A stretch of DNA of 64,000 nucleotides from Comamonas sp. GB3 AK4-5. Lineage in GTDB: Bacteria; Pseudomonadota; Gammaproteobacteria; Burkholderiales; Burkholderiaceae_C. The DNA is taken from the NCBI RefSeq assembly GCF_041320665.1, contig NZ_CP166730.1, positions 3,100,001 to 3,164,000 of the forward strand, read 5' to 3'. The notes beneath the pieces were generated by a model, which was not told where the DNA came from, made no database searches, and saw only the letters and a program-made list of their open reading frames with translations. A program made the translations under genes and the position numbers. Below, one piece after another: positions 43,161 through 51,881 of this stretch (positions are counted from its first letter, which is position 1; every line of letters begins with the position of its first letter).

Positions 43161-44873
43161 TTACTCCACCACACACTGAAAGCTGGCGGCGGCCCTCACA
43201 TCACCGCTGCCCCGGTAGCGTGGCCAGGCCGGGTATTCACACAGCGGCCGGCTGCGCCCGGGTTGGCCCAGGGTGTCTTCCACCACCGGGCTTTGCGGTG
43301 CCGCGCCCTGGGTGACCCACAGGTCCAACGCGGCCAGGCTGTCCCAGGCCGCGTTGTAGATGGCGCTGACGGCATGGCCATAGCCGGGGACCTCGTAATA
43401 GCGGGCAAAGTCGCGCACTGCGGCCACGCCCATGGTCTGCACCAGGCGCTCGTAGTAATCGCGTGTGGCGCGGTGGCTGACCAGCACATCGGCCGTGCCA
43501 TGGGCCATCAGCAGCTTGCCGCCGCGTGCGCGAAAGGCCGACAGGTCGGTACGGTTCACATCCTGCAGCCGGGTCAGAGCATCGATGCGCGCCTGCCAGG
43601 CACCTGGTTTTTGCGGGTCCAGGCCCAGGCTGTCGAACTGCGCATCGCGCGTGACGAAGTGGCGCACCCACTGGTCCCAGAACACGCTGTGGTAGGGCGC
43701 CTCCAGCGGCATGGGGCTGCGAGGCTGGCCCGTTCCCAGCGCCAGCAGCGTGATGGTGGGTGCTTGCAGCGTGCCACGCGCCAGCCCCAGGTCCGAGCCC
43801 CAGACGTTGAAGCCGGGGTACTGCGTCTCCCCGCTGCCCAGCGGGCGCTGGAAACGGATGGGGCTGTCCATCACCTTCAGTGCGGTGATCTGTGCATCCG
43901 ATAGGCATTGCTCGCCACCGGCCACACCGCCTTCGCAGCGCAGCGGCTTGCCATCCACCAAAGCGGTGGCGGGGTCGAACACACGATTGCAGGCTGTGGT
44001 GTTGGAGACCACACCGTCCTCCACCCCATCCAGGTGGTCACAAGTTTGTAGCGCGCTACGCAGCAACTGTGCGCGCTGGGGCTGGGTGGGATAGGCTCCG
44101 GGCTGGGCCAGGGCGCGGGTGATGCGGCCAAACTGCAGGTCCAGCGCAGCGGCATTCCAGGCCGGGTACCAGGCGATCACACCATCAAAGTCCCGGGGCC
44201 AGCGCTGGGCAACGGCCAGGGCCTCGCGCCCGCCGGTGGAGCCACCGACAAAATACCAGCGCTGGGGCAGCTTGCCGTAATGCCAGGCCATCAGCTGGGC
44301 GGCCACATCACGGGTTTTCTTCAGCGCGTCGCCGCTGAAATTGCGCACCGCCTCATCGCTCACCCCAAAGCTGCCATCGCGGCTGGTGCTGGGCCCGGCC
44401 TGGTGGCCCGAATCGCTGGAGAAGGTGGCATAGCCCTGGGCCAGGGGCACCGGCGTGCGTGCCGGGCCGGCAGCGTAGTTGCCGGTCATGCTGGGGATGG
44501 TGCCGTTATAGCCACCGCCGCCGCCCATCAAGGCCTTGCCATTCCACTGCAGCGGCAGGTTGTACTGGGCTTTGATGGCGGGTGCGGCCCCATCCACCGG
44601 GCGAATGTCCACCAGCAGCTTGCAGTAGGCCCCCAGCGCTGCCACACCCTCACCACCGGCGGCCACCACCTGGGCCTGGGTCACCACCGCTCCCTGTGTG
44701 GGCAAGCCAATCTGAGCGGCCGCCACCTGCAGGCCTTGCAGCTGGGCACAGGCCAGCGGCTGGGCCGGCAACTGCGGCGGCGCGGTACCGCAGCCTGCCA
44801 AACTGCCCAACAGCGCAATGACCGCACCACCTGCCACCCCATATGGCAACACCCGAATCTGCCTGCACACCAT
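43161..44873 (-). CDS. Tannase/feruloyl esterase family lipoprotein
   Basis: A 570-residue alpha/beta hydrolase. Residues 1-28 form a lipoprotein signal with lipobox LAGC (Cys28). The nucleophile elbow is FVGGSTGGREAL (Ser212), the acid Asp462 (HGTADVLVSH) and the histidine His500 (VPGYGHA). In typical members the residue before the serine and the one after the histidine are cysteines forming a disulfide (CS-D-HC). Here both are small residues (Gly211 and Ala501), so that bond is absent although the triad is intact. The protein probably hydrolyses aromatic esters at the cell surface or in the periplasm. GGAGGG upstream of ATG 44873 fixes the start. Confidence 0.88.
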   Translation of the reverse strand: MVCRQIRVLPYGVAGGAVIALLGSLAGCGTAPPQLPAQPLACAQLQGLQVAAAQIGLPTQGAVVTQAQVVAAGGEGVAALGAYCKLLVDIRPVDGAAPAIKAQYNLPLQWNGKALMGGGGGYNGTIPSMTGNYAAGPARTPVPLAQGYATFSSDSGHQAGPSTSRDGSFGVSDEAVRNFSGDALKKTRDVAAQLMAWHYGKLPQRWYFVGGSTGGREALAVAQRWPRDFDGVIAWYPAWNAAALDLQFGRITRALAQPGAYPTQPQRAQLLRSALQTCDHLDGVEDGVVSNTTACNRVFDPATALVDGKPLRCEGGVAGGEQCLSDAQITALKVMDSPIRFQRPLGSGETQYPGFNVWGSDLGLARGTLQAPTITLLALGTGQPRSPMPLEAPYHSVFWDQWVRHFVTRDAQFDSLGLDPQKPGAWQARIDALTRLQDVNRTDLSAFRARGGKLLMAHGTADVLVSHRATRDYYERLVQTMGVAAVRDFARYYEVPGYGHAVSAIYNAAWDSLAALDLWVTQGAAPQSPVVEDTLGQPGRSRPLCEYPAWPRYRGSGDVRAAASFQCVVE

Positions 44874-45053
44874 GGCATCCCTCCCCGGTTGTGTAAAAAC
44901 GCCCATTATTTGGGCCTGTGCAGCGGCCTACCCTCGGCCCGCCGCTGCACTGCGGGATAGTCAGGACATGGTTTTCCTGAGGTGTCATGCCCTACCATGC
45001 GCAGCATGCAGCGCCCGAGGCGCTGTCTTTTCTCCACCCTCACAAGGACTCCT

Positions 45054-45446
45054 ATGCACCTGGGCTACACCATCATCTACGTACCCGACGTGGCCGCCAC
45101 ACTGGACTTTTGGCAGCGTGCCTTCGGCCTGCGCCAGCGCTTTTTGCATGACTCCGGCACCTATGGCGAGCTGGACACCGGTGCCACCACCCTGGCCTTT
45201 GCCGACCATGCGCTGGGCGACAGCAATTTCCCCGGCGGTCATGTGGCGGCCCATGCCTCGCCCCAGCCACTGGGCTTTGAGATTGCCCTGGTCACCGCCG
45301 ATGTGGCCAGCGCCCACGCACAGGCCCTGGCCCAGGGCGCGGCAGAGCTGGCCGCACCCAGCACCAAACCCTGGGGCCAGACCGTGTCTTATCTGCGCTG
45401 CCCGGATGGCACGCTGGTGGAGCTGTGCACACCCATGGGAGGCTGA
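45054..45446 (+). CDS. VOC (glyoxalase/bleomycin-resistance fold) protein
   Basis: A 130-residue vicinal-oxygen-chelate protein of two beta-alpha-beta-beta-beta modules: LGYTIIYVPDVAATLDFWQR and LGFEIALVTADVASAHAQAL. The end has DGTLVELCTPM, with the metal-ligand glutamate. AAGGA precedes the ATG at 45054. Substrate unknown. The next gene starts 9 bases later, so it is likely cotranscribed. Confidence 0.85.
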   Translation: MHLGYTIIYVPDVAATLDFWQRAFGLRQRFLHDSGTYGELDTGATTLAFADHALGDSNFPGGHVAAHASPQPLGFEIALVTADVASAHAQALAQGAAELAAPSTKPWGQTVSYLRCPDGTLVELCTPMGG

Positions 45447-45454
45447 CCCGGGTC

Positions 45455-45916
45455 ATGTCCACACTCGAACACAAGATTCCGCCCCCTGTCGTGGCCCTGC
45501 TGTGTGCAGCCCTGGCCTATGGCCTGGCTGATGGACTGCCGCAGGCCACACTGGAGGGGCTGCTGCGCCTGCCGCTGGCGGTGGTGCTGGCCTTGTGCGG
45601 TCTGGGTTGTGATATGGCCGGCCTCTGGGCTTTTCGCCGCCACCGCACCACGGTCAACCCGCTGACGCCGGGCAAGGCCAGCGCCGTGGTGCAAGACGGC
45701 ATTTACCGCTTCACCCGCAACCCCATGTATGTGGGCATGGCCCTGCTGCTGACGGCCTGGGTGGCATGGCTGGGTGCGCCGCTGGGCCTGCTGGCCCTGG
45801 CATTGTTTGCGGCCTATATCACGCGCTTTCAGATCCTGCCCGAGGAGCGTGCACTGCAGGCCAAGTTTGGCGCGGACTACGCTGCCTACTGCGCCCGTGT
45901 GCGCCGATGGCTGTGA
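45455..45916 (+). CDS. Isoprenylcysteine carboxylmethyltransferase/PEMT-like membrane protein
   Basis: A 153-residue protein with four hydrophobic segments. The signature region is GIYRFTRNPMYVGMALLLTA, then FQILPEERALQAKFGADYAA, which is the S-adenosylmethionine-binding C-terminal half of the ICMT/PEMT superfamily. It is therefore a membrane methyltransferase of unknown substrate. It lies between the VOC gene and a hypothetical membrane protein gene with short gaps. Confidence 0.85.
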   Translation: MSTLEHKIPPPVVALLCAALAYGLADGLPQATLEGLLRLPLAVVLALCGLGCDMAGLWAFRRHRTTVNPLTPGKASAVVQDGIYRFTRNPMYVGMALLLTAWVAWLGAPLGLLALALFAAYITRFQILPEERALQAKFGADYAAYCARVRRWL

Positions 45917-45932
45917 ACCGACACGTCCACCC

Positions 45933-46547
45933 ATGAACGCCCTGTGTGCCCCGGATGCCTCGCGCCAGCAGCGCTGGCTGGCCTGTGGTTTTTTGCTGCT
46001 GATGCTGGGCGCGCTGGCACCTATTCTGGTGCGCAGCTTTGTGCCCGCCACTGGCTGGCAGCGCATGGCCCTGGTGCTGTCGCTGGTCTTGGCCGCAGCA
46101 ACCGGCCTGCTGCTGCGCCGCTGGCATCGCCTGGGCCTGTGGCGGCCGGGCGGCCCCTGGCTGCACTACAGCCCACGCAAGCGCTGCTTGATGCTGCCGC
46201 TGTGCGTGGCCTTCACCGTCTTTATCCTGTGGCTGAACCTGGCCCTGACCCTGCCCATGGCCTATACGCGCTGGCTGGGCCAGGAGGTACAGCAAAGCAC
46301 CACCGCCCACAAAAAGCGCGGCAGCAGCCGGCGCGCATGCAGCCACCAGCTGCGGCTGACCCATGTCGACTACTGGCTGTTCGAGTTCTGTGTGGACCGC
46401 AGCGACTTTGATGCCTTGCCCGATGGCCCGCTGCCTGTGGACCTGCAAGGCCGGCGCAGCATGCTGGGCACCTGGGTGCGCGCCGTGCAGCTGCAACGCG
46501 GAGACAATACAGACCCTGACCCTCTCCAGCGCCCACCCCCACCTTGA
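45933..46547 (+). CDS. Hypothetical membrane protein
   Basis: A 204-residue protein with three hydrophobic segments (about residues 14-32, 43-58 and 82-104) and a soluble, basic C-terminal half rich in cysteine and arginine (KKRGSSRRACSH). I do not recognise the family. It follows the methyltransferase gene by 16 bases and is probably the end of that transcription unit. Confidence 0.6.
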   Translation: MNALCAPDASRQQRWLACGFLLLMLGALAPILVRSFVPATGWQRMALVLSLVLAAATGLLLRRWHRLGLWRPGGPWLHYSPRKRCLMLPLCVAFTVFILWLNLALTLPMAYTRWLGQEVQQSTTAHKKRGSSRRACSHQLRLTHVDYWLFEFCVDRSDFDALPDGPLPVDLQGRRSMLGTWVRAVQLQRGDNTDPDPLQRPPPP

Positions 46548-46622
46548 CACGTTAGGCGCTGCAGTGCCTGCCTGCATTTTCGGGATCTGGCTGGATCGCC
46601 CTCTTTCGTTTTCTCCTTGCCC

Positions 46623-47153
46623 ATGACTGTTTTTCTGCTTCCCTTGATGGCCCTCGCCGCTTGCGCCTTCTCACTCAGCGCCGCCCTGCACCTGTGTGTG
46701 CTGACAGGCCGGGCCCCCACCTGGCTGCCCCTGCCCTTGGAGAACTACAGCGGTGCGCTGACCATGGGTATCTTCGTCGTCTGGTTTCCTGCCGTACTGC
46801 TGGCACAGCGCATGCATCCGACAGGGAGTGGGACGTTTTCCTGGCGTGCCCTGCTGGCCGGCTGCCCGCCCTGGATGCGCTACGCGGCCGGCGGCCTGTT
46901 CATCTACGCCTTTGTCAATTTCTTCCTGAGCGTGCAGCGTGTGGCCGACGACCCTTTGAGTGCACTGCGCCCCATCACCGGGCATGCCATGCTGTTTTAC
47001 GGCGTCGCCTTTTGCATTTTCTTTTCCGCCTGGCGACGCCCACGCATATTGGCGCAATTGGAGTGCCCGTTGGGCCACCGCCTGCGCCACGGTGACCGCT
47101 TCTGCCCGGAATGCGGCGCCAGCGTAACGCCTGCAACACCCGGTCAAGACTGA
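46623..47153 (+). CDS. Hypothetical membrane protein with C-terminal zinc ribbon
   Basis: A 176-residue protein with four hydrophobic segments and a C-terminal CPLGHRLRHGDRFCPECG, a two-pair cysteine/histidine knuckle that probably binds zinc. The family is unknown to me. ATG 46623 is preferred to TTG 46617. It is followed by the acetyltransferase gene after seven bases. Confidence 0.6.
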   Translation: MTVFLLPLMALAACAFSLSAALHLCVLTGRAPTWLPLPLENYSGALTMGIFVVWFPAVLLAQRMHPTGSGTFSWRALLAGCPPWMRYAAGGLFIYAFVNFFLSVQRVADDPLSALRPITGHAMLFYGVAFCIFFSAWRRPRILAQLECPLGHRLRHGDRFCPECGASVTPATPGQD

Positions 47154-47160
47154 GAGCGCC

Positions 47161-47745
47161 ATGATGTTCCCCCACCTTCCCCACAGCTTGCTCACTCCCC
47201 GGCTGCGCCTGCGCCCCTGGCAGCCAGCAGACTGGCCAGCCTTTGCTGCACTGAATGCCGATGCCGAGGTGATGCGCTACTTTCCCGAGCCGCTGACCAC
47301 CGCACAAAGCGACGCACTGGCCGATGAGATCCAGCGACGCATCGCACGCCAGGGCTGGGGTTTCTGGGCCGTAGAACACCTGGAAAGCCGGCAGTTCATC
47401 GGCATGATCGGCTTGAACACGCCCACCCCTGCCCTGCCGTTTTCCACGCGCAGCCAGCCCTGTGTGGAAGTGGGCTGGCGCTTGGCGCGCCCCTGGTGGG
47501 GCCAAGGCCTGGCCAGCGAAGGCGCACGCGCGGCGCTGGACTTTGCCTTTCAGGTGCTGCAACTGCCCGAAGTGGTGAGCTTTACCGCCCTGCCCAATCT
47601 GCCCTCGGCTGCCGTCATGCAGCGCCTGGGCATGCAGCGTGACCCCGCCACTTTCGAGCACCCCGCCCTGCCCGCCAACCACCCGCTGCGCCGCCATGTG
47701 CTGTATCGCCTGGCGGCCCCGGAGCCCTCCGCCCTGAAAGCCTGA
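47161..47745 (+). CDS. GNAT family N-acetyltransferase (RimJ/RimL-like)
   Basis: A 194-residue acetyltransferase. It has the opening LLTPRLRLRPWQPADWPAFA, the beta-bulge and acetyl-CoA loop region VEVGWRLARPWWGQGLASEG (residues 100-119) and the ending AVMQRLGMQRD. The RimJ-like group acetylates protein N-termini or small amines. It overlaps no other gene and follows the zinc-ribbon membrane protein gene closely. Confidence 0.88.
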   Translation: MMFPHLPHSLLTPRLRLRPWQPADWPAFAALNADAEVMRYFPEPLTTAQSDALADEIQRRIARQGWGFWAVEHLESRQFIGMIGLNTPTPALPFSTRSQPCVEVGWRLARPWWGQGLASEGARAALDFAFQVLQLPEVVSFTALPNLPSAAVMQRLGMQRDPATFEHPALPANHPLRRHVLYRLAAPEPSALKA

Positions 47746-47828
47746 GAGCGTGTTCTGTGGCCCCAGTTGCGCCCGGCCACTGCAGCCCGGTGCATACTGG
47801 GCCGTTTTAAAAGCCTGCCCCCCGCGCC

Positions 47829-48758
47829 ATGCCTGCCTCACTTTCCGCATCTCCTGTTCTGCCTCCCAGCTTTCAGGCCCCCATCGGGGTGTTTGACAGC
47901 GGCATTGGCGGCCTGAGCGTGCTGCAGGCCTTGCGCCACGAACTGCCGCATGAGCGCTTTGTCTACCTGGCCGACAGCGGCAATGCTCCTTATGGCGAGC
48001 GCGGCGATGCCTTTGTCATCGCGCGCACCCGCGCCATTGCCCGGCATCTGGTGCAGGCCCATGGCATCAAGGCCCTGGTGATTGCCTGCAACACCGCCAC
48101 GGCAGCAGCCGTGGAGCTGCTGCGTGCCGAGCTGCCCGATCTGCCCTTGATTGGGGTGGAGCCCGCACTCAAGCCCGCCTCGCTGTCCAGCCAGACCCGG
48201 CATGTGGGCGTGATCGCCACGCGGGGCACGGTCAGCAGCCAGCGCTTTGCCCGCCTGGTGGGCGAGCATGGCGGCCGCGCGCAGTTTCATGTGCAGGCCT
48301 GCGATGGACTGGCCCGCGCCATTGAACTGGGTACCGAAGCGCCGCTGCCTGCAGACCCAACCGCTACCGAAACCAGAGCGCTCTGCACTCTCTACACGGG
48401 CTTGTTAGGCAGTTTTGGCGTCAAAACCGGGCAGATGGACACCCTGGTGCTGGGCTGCACCCACTACATCTTCGCCAAGGATGATTTGCGCAGCCTGCTG
48501 GGGCCGGAGGTGCAGCTGATCGACACCGGCGCGCCCGTGGCCCGGCAAACCCGCCGCCTGCTGGCCGCTGCGGGCCACCTGGCCCCGGAACCCGCCGCCA
48601 CACCGGAGCATGCCGTGGCCGGCCCGACGCAGCTGCAGCTGATGACCACAGGCAGCCTGGCCGCCTTGCAATCTGCGGCCCAACGTTGGCTGCAACTGCC
48701 CGCAACGTGCTGCCAGCAGGCGGACATGCCGCAGCAGCCCGCGGCCGCCCACAGCTAG
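47829..48758 (+). CDS. murI: Glutamate racemase
   Basis: A 309-residue enzyme supplying D-glutamate for peptidoglycan. The start signature is IGVFDSGIGGLSVLQAL (19-35), and YLADSGNAPYGERG follows. The two catalytic cysteines are Cys87 (ACNTAT) and Cys210 (LGCTHYIFAK). A C-terminal tail of about 40 residues (rich in Gln, Ala and Pro) exceeds the usual length. Confidence 0.95.
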   Translation: MPASLSASPVLPPSFQAPIGVFDSGIGGLSVLQALRHELPHERFVYLADSGNAPYGERGDAFVIARTRAIARHLVQAHGIKALVIACNTATAAAVELLRAELPDLPLIGVEPALKPASLSSQTRHVGVIATRGTVSSQRFARLVGEHGGRAQFHVQACDGLARAIELGTEAPLPADPTATETRALCTLYTGLLGSFGVKTGQMDTLVLGCTHYIFAKDDLRSLLGPEVQLIDTGAPVARQTRRLLAAAGHLAPEPAATPEHAVAGPTQLQLMTTGSLAALQSAAQRWLQLPATCCQQADMPQQPAAAHS

Positions 48759-48851
48759 CAGCGCTGCTGCGTCGCCCACGCAGCACACTGCAGGCATGGC
48801 ACCGCTGCGCCGGCACAGCCAGCGCCTTGCGCCCGCCATCCTCCTGACCCG

Positions 48852-50045
48852 ATGGCCGGCCGCTGCACCCCAGCCCTGCTGTCTAGACTTTGCGGTTGCA
48901 CGCACTCCCTGCAGCTCCGAACCGTGGCGCACACCCATCCCCTGCACTATTGGCTGTATGGCCAGACCGACTTTGCTCCCAACGAAGAAGTGCAGGCCTT
49001 TCAGCACCGGCTTCTGGTGACCATTGCGCTGATTGCTGCAGTCAGCAACGTGGTGCGGATTCTCATCTACTGCCTGACGGCCTGGGGGCAGCCTTATCTA
49101 CACGCAGTCACCACCAGCTGGCTGGGCTTTATGCTGCTGAATCTGGCGCAGTGGGGCTGGATGCGAAAGCATCCACGCCAGCTGTTGGCCACAGGGCTGT
49201 GTACGGTCTTTCTCTACGCTTCCAACCTGTTTGTCACCGCATGGTGGCTGCCTCCTGACCCGCTGCTATCCATATGGCTGGCCTTGCTGGTGTTTGGCAG
49301 CTTCATCATGCTGGGTCACTTCTGGGGCTGGTGTTGTCTGGGCCTGGCAGTGGGCGGAGGCTTTTGGCTGCTCCATCTTCACGACTTCTCTGCCTACCCC
49401 AATACCCTGACGACCTTGTGCCTTGCCATGATCGCCAATGCCATCGCTGGCCATATCTATGTCGGCCGCTTCTACAAGCTCTACCACCGATTGGAACAAC
49501 ACCAGCAGGAGCTGCGACACCTGGCCAGCCATGACCCGCTGACCCACACCCTCAATGCACGCGCCTATTACGAGCAGTCCAATGCCCAGCTGCAGCTGTG
49601 CCAGCGCCTGGGCTTGCCGGTATCCGTGCTGTTTGTGGATCTGGACCACTTCAAAAGTATCAATGACAACCACGGCCATGCCATGGGAGACCATGTGCTG
49701 CACCAATCCAGCCAGGTGCTGCAGCACTGCTTGCGCGACAGCGATCTGCTGGGCCGGGTTGGCGGGGAAGAGTTCTCCATTTTTCTGCCCAACACCACGC
49801 TGGACAGCGCTTACAACGTGGCCGAGCACATACGCGCCGCACTGGAAAAGCAAGCCATTGTTTTCCTCGGCCAGTCACTGCGCGTGACCGCCAGCATTGG
49901 CGTGAGCTGCAGCCCGGCCCACTGCGATCCGCCTCCCGCCATGGAGCGCCTGCAGCAGCGCGCCGATCAGGCCATGTACAACGCCAAGCATGCAGGGCGC
50001 AACCGCGTGGCCTGCGAGGAGCTGATGGCGGTGCAGGTTGTTTAA
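48852..50045 (+). CDS. Diguanylate cyclase with N-terminal membrane region (GGDEF)
   Basis: A 397-residue protein. About six hydrophobic segments (residues 55-205) precede a GGDEF domain (about 225-390). The active site is GGEEF (304-308), and the inhibitory site RDSD (295-298) lies five residues before it, so both catalysis and c-di-GMP feedback should work. It makes c-di-GMP, which typically drives surface attachment. The ATG at 48852 is used; no clear ribosome binding site is visible. The sensory ligand is unknown. Confidence 0.87.
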   Translation: MAGRCTPALLSRLCGCTHSLQLRTVAHTHPLHYWLYGQTDFAPNEEVQAFQHRLLVTIALIAAVSNVVRILIYCLTAWGQPYLHAVTTSWLGFMLLNLAQWGWMRKHPRQLLATGLCTVFLYASNLFVTAWWLPPDPLLSIWLALLVFGSFIMLGHFWGWCCLGLAVGGGFWLLHLHDFSAYPNTLTTLCLAMIANAIAGHIYVGRFYKLYHRLEQHQQELRHLASHDPLTHTLNARAYYEQSNAQLQLCQRLGLPVSVLFVDLDHFKSINDNHGHAMGDHVLHQSSQVLQHCLRDSDLLGRVGGEEFSIFLPNTTLDSAYNVAEHIRAALEKQAIVFLGQSLRVTASIGVSCSPAHCDPPPAMERLQQRADQAMYNAKHAGRNRVACEELMAVQVV

Positions 50046-50100
50046 AAAACACTCGGAGCACCCGCTTTTCCATGGCGCAAAGCCAAGAGGGACAGCGGCG

Positions 50101-50637
50101 CTAGATCGATTCACCCCACAAACGCGCACCACCGGCTTCCACATGGCTCAGGTACAGACGCACCTCGAACTCGTACTGGTGGTAGTCGGGCTCCATGTGC
50201 GTGCACAGGGCGTAGAACGCCTTGTCGTGCTCCAGCTCGCGCAGATGGGCCAGTTCATGCACGGTAATCATGCGCAAAAAAGCCTCGGGGGCCTGCCGAA
50301 ACAGCGCGGCAATGCGGATCTCATGCCGGGTATTGAGCCGACTGCCCTGAACCACGCTGCGGCGGGTGTGCGTGCCCAAAGCATTGCGCACCACATGCAG
50401 CTTGTTGTCGTAAACCACCTTATGCAAGGTGCCTGCCTTGCGCAGAAAACTGGATTTGAGCGCATCCACATAACCGAACAGCGCCTTGTCCGTGCGCAAG
50501 GCATGGGGGGTGGGGTGGCGCTTCAGCAGCCAGTCACGCGCGCCCTGGGGCTGGGCCAGCAGGCTGTGCACCTGGTCCTGCAGCGCAGCAGGATAGGCCG
50601 CCAGATAGGGCAGCGCGAGCGGGGGAGATACAGACAT
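50101..50637 (-). CDS. YgjP-like metallopeptidase domain protein (DUF45)
   Basis: A 178-residue protein with the zinc-metallopeptidase-like HELAH (H127, E128, H131) followed by EHDKAFYALC (H137, D138), as in YgjP/WLM-type proteins. It probably binds zinc; a peptidase role is presumed. The C-terminus is convergent with the diguanylate cyclase gene. Confidence 0.85.
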   Translation of the reverse strand: MSVSPPLALPYLAAYPAALQDQVHSLLAQPQGARDWLLKRHPTPHALRTDKALFGYVDALKSSFLRKAGTLHKVVYDNKLHVVRNALGTHTRRSVVQGSRLNTRHEIRIAALFRQAPEAFLRMITVHELAHLRELEHDKAFYALCTHMEPDYHQYEFEVRLYLSHVEAGGARLWGESI

Positions 50638-50741
50638 GGGCGCGGGTATGAGACGCGGGTAAGGGCCGGATTACAACCCAGGCCAGGAATGCAAGGCAGA
50701 GCCTCCCGGCATGGGAAGCCTGCCCGGAGCCTGCTGCCAGC

Positions 50742-51371
50742 TCAATGCAGGTGACGCGGCCGGCGGCCGTTGCCGCCATGGCCACCTGCTGCACCGCCGG
50801 GGCCGCGCGGGAACTTGCCCAGCTCCAGCGAGCTGACCAGGCTGTCAAAGCGCTGGGTGAAGAGCTTGTCGATCTCGGTGACCACGCCGCTGAGCTCGGA
50901 GGCATCGAAGTGGCGTTCCATCATATTGATCACATCCTGGACCAGCAGGTCGCGCTGCACCTGCATGATGGCCGCCGGAGTGGGGCCCACGAACAGCATC
51001 ACAAAGTCGTCGCGCGACTGGGCTTCGGGGCCCTCTTCCTCTTCGTCGAACTCGGCGTCGTAGAACGTCACCTCGATGGAAGCGCCCTGTTCGGCCAGCT
51101 CGTTCAGGCCCATGCACATATCGTCCAGCGCCTGGCGGAAGTCATCGTCACCCGAGACGGTCCAGCACATCTGCAGCACATGCTCCTTGGCGTTGTACTG
51201 GATGCCAGGCTCCTCCTCATAGGCGCTGGCAGCACCGTCGGCCAGCGAGCGTGCTCCGGCATAGGCCCACAGCGGCTTGAGCGCTTCTTGCAGCTGCTCA
51301 AAGGTCACATCCGCGCGCAGCACTACCTGGCCGTGGACGTGGATTTCAAAAGGGGCGTTGTAGCTTGGCAT
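50742..51371 (-). CDS. DUF6806-like conserved hypothetical protein
   Basis: A 209-residue acidic protein (PFEIHVHGQVVLRADVTFEQ, then LKPLWAYAGARSLADGA). A strong block is SRDDFVMLFVGPTPAAIMQV, then QRDLLVQDVINMMERHF. A Gly/Arg/His-rich tail (GGAAGGHGGNGRRPRHLH) ends it. I recall near-identical proteins in other Comamonadaceae and the DUF6806 name, but no function. The start at 51371 fits those relatives; the frame is open further upstream without family features. Confidence 0.75.
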   Translation of the reverse strand: MPSYNAPFEIHVHGQVVLRADVTFEQLQEALKPLWAYAGARSLADGAASAYEEEPGIQYNAKEHVLQMCWTVSGDDDFRQALDDMCMGLNELAEQGASIEVTFYDAEFDEEEEGPEAQSRDDFVMLFVGPTPAAIMQVQRDLLVQDVINMMERHFDASELSGVVTEIDKLFTQRFDSLVSSLELGKFPRGPGGAAGGHGGNGRRPRHLH

Positions 51372-51556
51372 GTTCTGTCCGTTTATTCCTCGACCTCGGG
51401 CCGAGGCAGCCGTGCGGGCAAAGGCGCTTATTCTCATCTGATGTGGCGCCGGCACAGCAATCAAAACCGCATTTTCGCATGTATGCCCCTGCGGCAGCGA
51501 CACCTTTGCCCAGCACCCACACCCGCCAGACCGGTTCCGCTCCTCGCCCCCATGCA

Positions 51557-51580
51557 AAAAGGGACCTTCCGGTCCCTTTT
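51557..51580 (-). terminator. Terminator hairpin of the endopeptidase gene (bidirectional form)
   Basis: AAAAGGGACC and GGTCCCTTTT pair around TTCC. On the minus strand the hairpin is followed by five U. The only minus-strand gene entering from the right is the PBP7-type gene ending at 51882. The MITE now sits between that gene and this terminator. Confidence 0.75.
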
Positions 51581-51615
51581 CCTGGCTTGCCTGCCGAGGC
51601 AGGCGACATGTCTTA

Positions 51616-51881
51616 GAACGTGTTCAATGTCTCTACGCAGGCGCGTTGGAACGCAATCGGGATGAGTTCGAAGCGGTGGGGCGCAGCTTGCACCCGTGTG
51701 CAAGCAAGCTTCAGCGCGAAGAAATCGCCCGATTTCGCTCCAACCCTGCGGGCCAGTGCCTTTGCGGGCGGTCTACTGTGTTGCGAATCCTCGCAATAGC
51801 ACGGCTATTGCTGCGGTGTCGCGCCTTGTATCCCATCCCCCAAAGACGCTGGCGCGCCGCGAGGAGACTTTGAACACGTTC
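51616..51881. mobile_element. MITE, 266 bp, with IS5/IS427-type ends and TTA duplication
   Basis: The ends GAACGTGTTCAATGTCTC (51616-51633) and GAGACTTTGAACACGTTC (51864-51881) are inverted repeats with one mismatch. They differ by one or two bases from the perfect 18-bp ends of the IS5-type element at 32526. TTA flanks both sides (51613-51615 and 51882-51884) within CTTAG. There is no transposase gene and no long frame inside. It is best read as a non-autonomous derivative mobilised by an IS5-type transposase. The right TTA is also the stop codon (TAA) of the endopeptidase gene. Confidence 0.88.

Noticed and set aside
47746..47755. GAGCGTGTTC, identical to the first ten bases of the IS5-type terminal repeat
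   Set aside because: No matching opposite end or target duplication was found nearby, so ten bases alone do not support a remnant.
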